DNA of 64,000 nt from Umezawaea sp042738955 (GTDB taxonomy: Bacteria > Actinomycetota > Actinomycetes > Mycobacteriales > Pseudonocardiaceae). Below, piece by piece: positions 57,311 through 64,000 of this stretch; within the stretch, counting starts at the first letter, position 1, and every line of letters begins with the position of its first letter. The notes below the pieces were generated by a model. That model made no database searches. It was not told the origin of the DNA and saw only the letters and a program-made list of their open reading frames with translations. Where the stretch lies: contig NZ_JBHYHC010000024.1 in the NCBI RefSeq assembly GCF_042738955.1, positions 27,867-91,866 on the forward strand. Direction: 5' to 3'. A program made the position numbers and the translations under genes.

Positions 57311-58819
57311 CTACCTGACGGTCAGCGTGAACGTCGTGGTGGCGCTGTTCACGCCGTCCGTGGCCGTGATCGTGATCGGGTAGGTCCCCGCCGACCCGAA
57401 CCCGGTGTACACGGAGAGCTGCGAGCTGCCCGCCGCCGAGATCGTCGACGGCTGGAAGAACTTCAACGACCCCTGCGGGCCGCCGGTCGCGGACAGCCGG
57501 ACCGTGCCCGAGCCGCCCTGGACGGTCACCGTGGTGGTGCCGACCTGGCCGTTGCCGATCGTCTGCGAGGCAGGGGAGGTCGCGGCGGTCAGCTTGCCCG
57601 CGGGCGGGTTCGGCGGGTTCTGGCCGCCGGAACCCGTGTACAGGAACAGGTTCGGCGACCCGGACTTGATGTCGGTCAACAGGTCCTTGGTGGCGTTGGC
57701 GACCAGCGCGTCGCGCACCTGCTTGGGCGTGGCGCTCGGGTTCGCGCCGAGGTAGAGCGCCGCGGCGCCCGCGACGTGCGGGCTGGCCATCGACGTGCCG
57801 CCCATCTCGGTGTACCCGGTGTCACTCGAGTACGACGCCGAACGGATAGCCGTACCCGGCGCCCAGATGTCCAGGCACGTGCCGAAGTTGGAGCTGGCTG
57901 AGGAGTTCCACACCGACCTCTTCCCCGCTTGGTCGACCGCGCCGACCGTGATGGCTTCCGGAGTGCGGGCAGGCGTGAAACCGCACGCGTCCTGCCCGCT
58001 GTTGCCGCCCGCGAGGGCGTAGGTGAAGCCCGCGGCGATGGACTTGCGCACCGCGTTCTCCATGGTGGCGTTGCTGCCGTTGCCACCGAGGCTCATGTTG
58101 ACCACGGCGGGCTTCACGCCGTTCGCGGTCACCCAGTCGATCGCCGAGATGATGCCCTCGAACGAGCCGGAGCCGTCGCAGCCCAGGACGCGCAGCGACA
58201 CGATCTTGGCCTTCTTCGCGACCCCGTAGGTCTTGCCCGCGACCGTGCCCGCCACGTGCGTGCCGTGGCCGTTGCAATCGGAGGCGTCGGAGTCGTTGTC
58301 GACGAAGTCGTAACCGTAACTCGCGCGCCCCTCGAATTCGGAATGGGACTTGCGAATTCCGGTGTCGATGACGTAGGCCGTCACGTTCGACGCCGTGTTG
58401 TCGTAGGTGTACTTCTTGTCCAGCGGCAGTTCGCGCTGATCGATCCGGTCGAGCCCCCACACCGGATCGGTCTGCGTGTCCTGCACCCGGACGATCGCGT
58501 CCTGCTCCACGTAGTCGACCGCCGGGTCGGCGGCCAGCCGCCGCGCCTGCTGCTCGGACAGCCCCCGCACCGAGAAGCCCTGGATGGTCGAGGTGAACGA
58601 GCGGCCCAGTTTGCCCTGGTAGCGGGTGGCGAGCGCGTTGGCGTCGGCGCTCACGCCCTTCTTGTAGACCACGAGGTAGCTGCCGGGCACGGCCTCCGAG
58701 CCGGACGCGTGGAGGACGGCCTCCTCCAGCGGCGCGGCCGTGACGGTCGGGGCGAACAGGACCGCCCCGGTCAGCCCGAGCGCCGTGAGAACGGCTCCTC
58801 GGCGCAGTTGTTTCATCAT
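57311..58819 (-). CDS. secreted subtilisin-like serine protease (S8)
   Basis: A 502-residue exported protease. A signal peptide (1-28) and an I9 inhibitor propeptide (about 45-112: SYLVVYKKGV ... VDYVEQDAIV) precede the proteinase K-type catalytic domain with Asp152 (YVIDTGI), His185 (NGHGTHVAG), oxyanion Asn273 (GGNSG) and Ser343 (GGTSMASPHV). After a Pro-rich linker (GGQNPPNPPAG) a ~95-residue Ig/PKD-like domain ends the protein. Extracellular protein degradation. Confidence 0.94.
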   Translation of the reverse strand: MMKQLRRGAVLTALGLTGAVLFAPTVTAAPLEEAVLHASGSEAVPGSYLVVYKKGVSADANALATRYQGKLGRSFTSTIQGFSVRGLSEQQARRLAADPAVDYVEQDAIVRVQDTQTDPVWGLDRIDQRELPLDKKYTYDNTASNVTAYVIDTGIRKSHSEFEGRASYGYDFVDNDSDASDCNGHGTHVAGTVAGKTYGVAKKAKIVSLRVLGCDGSGSFEGIISAIDWVTANGVKPAVVNMSLGGNGSNATMENAVRKSIAAGFTYALAGGNSGQDACGFTPARTPEAITVGAVDQAGKRSVWNSSASSNFGTCLDIWAPGTAIRSASYSSDTGYTEMGGTSMASPHVAGAAALYLGANPSATPKQVRDALVANATKDLLTDIKSGSPNLFLYTGSGGQNPPNPPAGKLTAATSPASQTIGNGQVGTTTVTVQGGSGTVRLSATGGPQGSLKFFQPSTISAAGSSQLSVYTGFGSAGTYPITITATDGVNSATTTFTLTVR

Positions 58820-58978
58820 CTGGGTCCTCCGCAGGGAATTGGTTGAACCGAGATGAAACTAACTCCACGACCGGGTGAAATGGCAGTGTCGAATATTCGA
58901 GGTCAATACTGTCAAATTTGTGGAAGCTGGAGTCGCTCCACGTGGCGGCGGGACCGTTCGAGGGGTTAGCTGGAGGGC

Positions 58979-59971
58979 ATGGAGTACACGCACCTCGGTC
59001 GTTCCGGTCTCTCCGTGTCCCGCCTCTGCCTCGGCACGATGAACTTCGGCCCCGAGACCACCGAGCCCGACAGCTTCACGATCATGGACCGCGCCCACGA
59101 GCAGGGCGTCAACTTCTTCGACACCGCGAACGTCTACGGCGCGAAGAAGGGGGAGGGGGTCACCGAGCAGATCATCGGCCGCTGGTTCGACACCGGCGGC
59201 GGTCGGCGCGAGAGGACCGTGCTGGCCACCAAGGTCTACGGCGGCATGGGCGACTGGCCGAACACGAACCTGTTGTCCGCGTTGAACATCCGCCGCGCGG
59301 CGGACGACTCGTTGCGCCGCCTCAAGACCGACTACATCGACCTCTACCAGATGCACCACGTCGACCGCGCGACGCCGTGGGACGAGATCTGGGAGGCGTT
59401 CTCCGTCCTGCGCCAGCAGGGCAAGGTGCTCTACTTCGGCTCGTCCAACTTCGCGGGCTGGCACCTCGCCCAAGCCCAGGAAGCCGCCCGCAACCGGCAC
59501 TTCCTCGGCCTGGTCAGCGAGCAGTCCATCTACAACCTGCTCAACCGCTGGGCGGAACTCGAAGTCCTGCCCGCCGCGAGGCACTACGGCCTCGGCGTCA
59601 TCCCGTGGTCGCCGCTCCAGGGCGGCCTGCTCGGCGGCGTGCTGCGCAAGCAGCGCGAGGGCGGCGGCTCCCGCGGCACCTCGGACCGCGCCAAGGACGG
59701 CCTGGCCAAGCACCGCGACGCCATCGAGGGCTACGAGAAGCTCTGCGCCGACCTCGGCGAGGACCCGGCCGACGTCGGCCTGGCGTGGCTGCTGCACCAG
59801 GAGGGCGTGACGGCCCCGATCATCGGCCCGCGCACCGCCGCCCAACTCGACGGCTCACTCCACGCCGCCGAGCTGAAGCTCGACACCGAGGTACTGGCCA
59901 AACTCGACACCCTGTTCCCGGCCCCCGGCCCGAACGGCTCCAAGTCCGCCCCGGAGGCCTACGCCTGGTAG
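58979..59971 (+). CDS. aldo/keto reductase
   Basis: A 330-residue AKR of the YghZ/potassium-channel-beta-like group. The catalytic set is Asp and Tyr in FDTANVYGAKKGEG, Lys in VLATKVYGGMG and His in YQMHHVDR. The C-terminal GLAWLLHQEGVTAPIIGPRT binds NADPH. It starts at ATG 58979 and is divergent from the subtilase gene. The substrate cannot be told. Confidence 0.92.
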   Translation: MEYTHLGRSGLSVSRLCLGTMNFGPETTEPDSFTIMDRAHEQGVNFFDTANVYGAKKGEGVTEQIIGRWFDTGGGRRERTVLATKVYGGMGDWPNTNLLSALNIRRAADDSLRRLKTDYIDLYQMHHVDRATPWDEIWEAFSVLRQQGKVLYFGSSNFAGWHLAQAQEAARNRHFLGLVSEQSIYNLLNRWAELEVLPAARHYGLGVIPWSPLQGGLLGGVLRKQREGGGSRGTSDRAKDGLAKHRDAIEGYEKLCADLGEDPADVGLAWLLHQEGVTAPIIGPRTAAQLDGSLHAAELKLDTEVLAKLDTLFPAPGPNGSKSAPEAYAW

Positions 59972-59976
59972 TGCTC

Positions 59977-60002
59977 GGTGGGGCCTCGACCGAGGCCCCA
60001 CC
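59977..60002. terminator. bidirectional terminator
   Basis: GGTGGGGCCTCG pairs with CGAGGCCCCACC (12 bp, small loop) between the reductase stop and the convergent DUF6104 gene. Confidence 0.85.
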
Positions 60003-60005
60003 GCG

Positions 60006-60182
60006 TCACTCGTCGTCCTCGTCGTCGCGGGCCAGGAACGTGGCCAGGCGTTCGATCGGGGTCTCGAAGTCGGGGTTCAGGTCGACGAACGCGCGCAGGC
60101 GGTCGGCCAGCCACGCGAAGCTGACCTCCTCGTCGCCCCGGCGCGTTTCCAGTTCCTCGATGCCGCGGTCGGTGAAGTACAT
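60006..60182 (-). CDS. DUF6104 family small protein
   Basis: A 58-residue acidic protein beginning MYFTDRGIEELETRRGDEEV and ending in DDEDDE. GGAGG lies 8 nt before ATG 60182. The family is conserved in actinobacteria just downstream of kgd, as here (gap 71 bp), suggesting a link to 2-oxoglutarate metabolism, but its role is unknown. Confidence 0.85.
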   Translation of the reverse strand: MYFTDRGIEELETRRGDEEVSFAWLADRLRAFVDLNPDFETPIERLATFLARDDEDDE

Positions 60183-60202
60183 CGGAATTCCTCCGTGAAC
60201 GG

Positions 60203-60243
60203 CCGAGCCGCCGGAACCCACGTGCTCGGTTCCGGCGGCTCGG
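60203..60243 (-). terminator. hairpin between kgd and the DUF6104 gene
   Basis: A perfect 16-bp stem, CCGAGCCGCCGGAACC with its complement, and a 9-nt loop, 10 bp past the kgd stop on the minus strand. Confidence 0.82.
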
Positions 60244-60253
60244 GGCGTGAAAC

Positions 60254-63200
60254 CTAGTCGAACGCCTTCGTGATGATCTCGCGCTGCTCGACCTCGTGCA
60301 CCTTGCTCGACCCGGCCGACGGGGCGGCCATCGGGCGGCGGGACACGCGGACCACGCGGAAGCGCGGGGGCAGCAGCTCCGGGAGCGCGAGGCCGTAGAA
60401 CGGCCACGCGCCCTGGTTCGCGGGCTCCTCCTGCGTCCAGCGGACCTCGGTGGCGTTGGGGTACTGCTCCAGCGCCTCGGTCAGCTTGCGGGCGGGCACC
60501 GGGTAGAGCTGCTCGACCCGGACGACCGCGGTGTCCTTGACCTCGCGCTTCTCCTGCTCGGCCGCCAGCTCGTAGTAGATCTTGCCGCTGCACAGCACGA
60601 CCTTGGTGACCTTCGACGGGTCCGGCTTCGTCGGGTCCTGGATGACCGACTTGAACCGCTCCTCGGTGAAGTCCTCGACCGGGCTGGTCGCGGCCTTCAG
60701 GCGCAGCATCGACTTGGGCGTGAACACCACCAGCGGCCGGTTCACGCCGTCGAGGGCGTGGCGGCGCAGCAGGTGGAAGTAGTTCGCGGGCGTCGACGGC
60801 ACGGCGATCGTCATCGAGCCCTCGGCGCACAGCTGGAGGAACCGCTCGATGCGACCCGACGTGTGGTCGGGACCCTGGCCCTCGTGGCCGTGCGGCAGCA
60901 GCAGCACGACGTCCGAGCGCTGGCCCCACTTCGCCTCACCGGACGAGATGAACTCGTCGATGACCGGCTGGGCGCCGTTCACGAAGTCGCCGAACTGCGC
61001 CTCCCACAGCACCAGCGCGTCGCTGTTCGCGACCGAGTAGCCGTACTCGAAGCCGAGCGCGGCGAACTCCGACAGCACCGAGTCGTAGACCATGAACTTG
61101 CCCTGGTCGTCCGACAGGTTCTGCAGCGGCGTGTACTCCGCGCCGGTCTTGCGGTCGACCAGCACCGCGTGGCGCTGCACGAACGTGCCGCGTCGCGAGT
61201 CCTGACCGGCCAGGCGGACCAGACGGCCCTCCAGGGTCAGCGAGCCGAACGCGAGCAGCTCGGCGAACGCCCAGTCGATGCCGCCCTCGCGGGCCATCTT
61301 CGCGCGCCGCTCCAGGACCGGCTTGACGCGCGCGTGCGGCGTGAAGCCCTCCGGGAGGTTGACGTGCGCGTCGGCGATCTTCTCCAGCACCTCGATGCTG
61401 ACCCCGGTGGGGAGCTTCGCGGGCACCTGCTGCTCGGACTCGACCGACGGGCTGGCCTTGGCGGGGTGCTTCTCCAGCTCGCGGACCTCGTTGAAGACGT
61501 GCTCCAACTGGCTGGAGAAGTCCTGCAACGCCTTCTCCGCCTCCTCGACGGAGATGTCGCCGCGGCCGATCAGCGACTCGGTGTAGGTCTTGCGCACCGA
61601 GCGCTTGGTGTCGATCACGTCGTACATGGCGGGCTGCGTCATCGAGGGGTCGTCGCCCTCGTTGTGGCCGCGGCGGCGGTAGCAGACCATGTCGATCACG
61701 ACGTCCTTGTTGAACGCCTGCCGGTAGTCCACCGCCAGCTTCGCGACCCAGTAGCAGGCCTCCGGGTCGTCGCCGTTCACGTGGAAGACCGGCGCGCCGA
61801 TCATCTTCGCGACGTCCGTCGAGTACTTCGACGACCGCGAGTTCTCCGGCGCGGTGGTGAAGCCGACCTGGTTGTTCACGACCACGTGCACCGTGCCGCC
61901 GGTGCGGTAACCGCGCACCAGGGCCAGGTTCAGCGTCTCCGCGACCACGCCCTGGCCCGCGAACGCGGCGTCGCCGTGCATCGCGACCGGGAGGACGGAG
62001 AAGCCGTCGCCGCCCTTGTCGAGGATGTCCTGCTTCGCCCGCACGATGCCCTCGAGCACCGGGTCGACCGCTTCGAGGTGCGACGGGTTCGCCGTCAGCG
62101 ACACCTTCGTCTCGCCGTCGCCGAACATCCGGAAGTACTTGCCCTCGGCGCCGAGGTGGTACTTCACGTCGCCGGAGCCGTGCGCCTGGCCGGGGTCGAG
62201 GTTGCCCTCGAACTCGCGGAAGATCTGCGAGATCGGCTTGCCCACGATGTTCGCCAGGACGTTCAGCCTGCCGCGGTGCGGCATGCCGATGACGACCTCG
62301 TCCAGCTCGTGCTCGGCGGCCTTGTCCAGCACCGCGTCCAGCAGCGGGATGACCGTCTCGCCGCCCTCGAGCGAGAACCGCTTCTGGCCGACGTACTTGG
62401 TCTGGAGGAACGTCTCGAACGCCTCGGCGGCGTTGAGCTTGCTGAGGATGTACTTCTGCACGGTGGCTGGCGGCTTCTCGTGCGGGACCTCGACGCGCTC
62501 CTGGATCCAGTTGCGCTCCTCGGGCTCGAGGATGTGCATGTACTCGACGCCGACGGTGCGGCAGTAGGAGTTGCGGAGCACACCCAGGATGTCCCGGAGC
62601 TTCATCCGCTCCTTGCCCGCGAACCCGCCGACCGGGAACTCGCGCTCCAGGTCCCACAGCGTCAGGCCGTGCGACAGGACGTCGAGGTCCTGGTGGCTGC
62701 GCTGGCGGTAGTTCAACGGGTCCGTGTCGGCCATCAGGTGGCCGCGCGTGCGGAACGCGTCGATCAGCTCGATCACGCGGGCGGTCTTGTCGACCGAGCC
62801 CTCGGGGATGTCCGCGACCCAGCGGATCGGCTCGTACGGCAGCCGCAGCGACGTGAACACGTCGTCGTAGAAGCCGTCCTCGCCCAGCAGCAGCTGGTGC
62901 ACGCGGCGCAGGAACTCGCCGGACTCGGCGCCCTGGATGATCCGGTGGTCGTACGTCGAGGTCAGCGTGATGACCTTGCTGACGCCCATGTCCGTCAGGG
63001 CCTGCTCGCTGGTGCCCTGGAAGTGCGCGGGGTACTCCATCGCGCCGACGCCGACGATCGTGCCCTGGCCCGCCTGGAGGCGCGGGACCGAGTGGTTCGT
63101 GCCGATCGTGCCGGGGTTGGTCAGCGAGATCGTGGTGCCGGAGAAGTCCTCCGTGCCCAGACCGCCGGTGCGGGCCTTGCGGATCAGGTCCTCGTAGGCC

Positions 63201-63964
63201 TGCCAGAACTGCGTGAACGTCATGTCCTCGCAGCCCTTGATCGAGGCCACCACGAGGGTGCGCGAGCCGTCCTTGCCGGGCAGGTCGATCGCCAGGCCGA
63301 AGTTGACGTGCTCGGGGCTGATCACGAACGGCTTGTCGTTCACCGTCGCGTAGTGGTTGTTCATGTTCGGGTACGCCTTGAGCGCCCGGACGACCGCGTA
63401 GCCGATCAGGTGCGTGAAGGAGACCTTCCCGCCCCGCGTCCGCTTCAGGTGGTTGTTGATCACGATGCGGTTGTCGGCCAGCAGCTTCGCGGGCACGGCG
63501 CGCACGCTCGTCGCGGTCGGAACGGTGAGCGACAGCTCCATGTTCTTCGCGATCGCGGCGGAAGCACCGCGGAGCTGCTTCTGCTCCTCGCCCTCGGCGG
63601 GCTTCACCGGCGCGGCCTTCGCGGCCTGCTGCGGCGCGGGCTTGCTCGGCGCCGCCGCCTTGGGAGCCGGAGGCTTGACGGCAGGCGCGGCCTGCTGTGG
63701 CGCGGCCTGCTGCGGAGCGGGCGTGGTGGCCTTGGGAGCCTGCCCGTTCTCGACCGCACGCGTCGTGGTGGTGGTCGTCGTCGAACCGGCGGAGGACGCC
63801 GTGACGCCCCCGCTGCCGGCTGCCCGCTGCGTCGGCTTGTAGTCGGCGAAGAAATCGTGCCACGCCGGGTCTACGGACGACGGATCGGCGAGGAACTGCT
63901 CGTACATCTCCTCGACCAACCACTCATTGGGGCCGAACTGTGACGCAGGACTACTGCTGGACAC
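60254..63964 (-). CDS. kgd: multifunctional 2-oxoglutarate metabolism enzyme Kgd (fused E1o/E2-like)
   Basis: A 1236-residue fusion typical of actinobacteria. An N-terminal SucA-like helix (PNEWLVEEMYEQFLADPSSV), an Ala/Pro/Lys-rich linker (about 45-115) and an E2-type acyltransferase domain without lipoyl domain (about 120-370; YDHRIIQGAESGEFLRRVHQ) precede the ThDP-dependent E1o part (about 400-1236; MPHRGRLNVLANIVGKPISQ, CYRRRGHNEGDDPS). It oxidises or decarboxylates 2-oxoglutarate and in mycobacteria is inhibited by GarA. GTG 63964, close to the window end; the upstream promoter is not visible. Confidence 0.97.
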   Translation of the reverse strand: MSSSSPASQFGPNEWLVEEMYEQFLADPSSVDPAWHDFFADYKPTQRAAGSGGVTASSAGSTTTTTTTRAVENGQAPKATTPAPQQAAPQQAAPAVKPPAPKAAAPSKPAPQQAAKAAPVKPAEGEEQKQLRGASAAIAKNMELSLTVPTATSVRAVPAKLLADNRIVINNHLKRTRGGKVSFTHLIGYAVVRALKAYPNMNNHYATVNDKPFVISPEHVNFGLAIDLPGKDGSRTLVVASIKGCEDMTFTQFWQAYEDLIRKARTGGLGTEDFSGTTISLTNPGTIGTNHSVPRLQAGQGTIVGVGAMEYPAHFQGTSEQALTDMGVSKVITLTSTYDHRIIQGAESGEFLRRVHQLLLGEDGFYDDVFTSLRLPYEPIRWVADIPEGSVDKTARVIELIDAFRTRGHLMADTDPLNYRQRSHQDLDVLSHGLTLWDLEREFPVGGFAGKERMKLRDILGVLRNSYCRTVGVEYMHILEPEERNWIQERVEVPHEKPPATVQKYILSKLNAAEAFETFLQTKYVGQKRFSLEGGETVIPLLDAVLDKAAEHELDEVVIGMPHRGRLNVLANIVGKPISQIFREFEGNLDPGQAHGSGDVKYHLGAEGKYFRMFGDGETKVSLTANPSHLEAVDPVLEGIVRAKQDILDKGGDGFSVLPVAMHGDAAFAGQGVVAETLNLALVRGYRTGGTVHVVVNNQVGFTTAPENSRSSKYSTDVAKMIGAPVFHVNGDDPEACYWVAKLAVDYRQAFNKDVVIDMVCYRRRGHNEGDDPSMTQPAMYDVIDTKRSVRKTYTESLIGRGDISVEEAEKALQDFSSQLEHVFNEVRELEKHPAKASPSVESEQQVPAKLPTGVSIEVLEKIADAHVNLPEGFTPHARVKPVLERRAKMAREGGIDWAFAELLAFGSLTLEGRLVRLAGQDSRRGTFVQRHAVLVDRKTGAEYTPLQNLSDDQGKFMVYDSVLSEFAALGFEYGYSVANSDALVLWEAQFGDFVNGAQPVIDEFISSGEAKWGQRSDVVLLLPHGHEGQGPDHTSGRIERFLQLCAEGSMTIAVPSTPANYFHLLRRHALDGVNRPLVVFTPKSMLRLKAATSPVEDFTEERFKSVIQDPTKPDPSKVTKVVLCSGKIYYELAAEQEKREVKDTAVVRVEQLYPVPARKLTEALEQYPNATEVRWTQEEPANQGAWPFYGLALPELLPPRFRVVRVSRRPMAAPSAGSSKVHEVEQREIITKAFD

Positions 63965-64000
63965 GGCTGCCGCTCGCCTCTATCCATATGGATCTTTTTG

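Noticed and set aside
62930..62990. DHRIIQG in the Kgd acyltransferase domain as a lost catalytic Asp
   Set aside because: The same sequence is normal in mycobacterial Kgd.
60296..63943. A 1215-codon plus-strand open frame opposite kgd
   Set aside because: It is the mirror frame of a clear Kgd gene and has no recognisable domain.

Overview
The window is about 64 kb of very GC-rich DNA, nearly fully coding, with frequent GTG/TTG starts and many 1-8 bp gene overlaps. The gene content is actinobacterial: SigR/RsrA, WhiB1, the 24-residue ribosomal protein bL37, a PdtaS-type histidine kinase, the fused 2-oxoglutarate enzyme Kgd, nickel superoxide dismutase with its maturation protease, DUF397/DUF5753 regulators, DUF574 methyltransferase and DUF4328/DUF5684 membrane proteins. 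Together they suggest a Pseudonocardiales genome of the Lentzea/Saccharothrix/Actinosynnema type. The genus is an inference from gene content and style; no rRNA, tRNA or CRISPR array was seen.

Layout. 1-5.4 kb: end of a HAD phosphatase, an isochorismatase-like protein, a SpoU rRNA methyltransferase, a small kinase, a WS/DGAT-like acyltransferase with DUF6912, then a 770-bp noncoding block made of tandem arrays, a palindromic element and a 101-nt hairpin. 5.4-16.5 kb: glyoxalase-like protein, SigG-like sigma factor with a DinB-like partner, rsgA-aroA, SRAP protease, alpha/beta hydrolase, ECF42 sigma with its DGPF protein, YbaK, the sigR-rsrA thiol-stress pair with a consensus sigma-R promoter, bL37, pdtaS and whiB1. 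16.7-31 kb: diacylglycerol kinase-like enzyme, secreted trypsin-like protease, DUF574 methyltransferase, four small membrane proteins, GNAT and phosphatase genes, three TetR regulators with visible operators, sodN-sodX and an orphan sugar 3,5-epimerase. 31-37.4 kb: malic enzyme, a 1060-residue PAS-GGDEF-EAL protein with a structured leader, and a branched-polyamine-synthase-like protein. 37.5-42.3 kb: a glycine-betaine type ABC operon interrupted by a TnpB element. 42.3-48.6 kb: IclR regulator, SDR protein, a two-gene unit of a ubiquitin-like GG-ended protein plus a DUF4132 protein, and a SigE-family sigma factor with a membrane partner. 48.6-57.3 kb: the histidine-utilisation operon. 57.3-64 kb: secreted subtilase, aldo/keto reductase, DUF6104 and kgd.

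How the genes work together. The hut genes (hutH, hutU, an M20 amidohydrolase, hutF, hutI) form one tightly coupled operon taking histidine to glutamate by the formylglutamate route, with an XRE/DUF397 pair embedded just before hutI. The ABC genes encode ATPase, two permeases and a lipoprotein for compatible-solute uptake; the TnpB element sits exactly between the ribosome binding site and the start codon of the lipoprotein gene. Regulatory genes are dense: five ECF-type sigma factors (SigG-like, ECF42, SigR, SigE-family, plus their partners), WhiB1, a histidine kinase and a c-di-GMP protein.

Most noteworthy points: the ubiquitin-like/DUF4132 pair, the TnpB insertion whose exact removal restores an ATGA-coupled operon, the sigma-R promoter with an in-frame N-terminal extension of SigR, the CRP-like site and two palindromes before whiB1, and the composite repeat block at 4.6-5.4 kb. 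All function calls were made by eye from sequence motifs; no database search was run.
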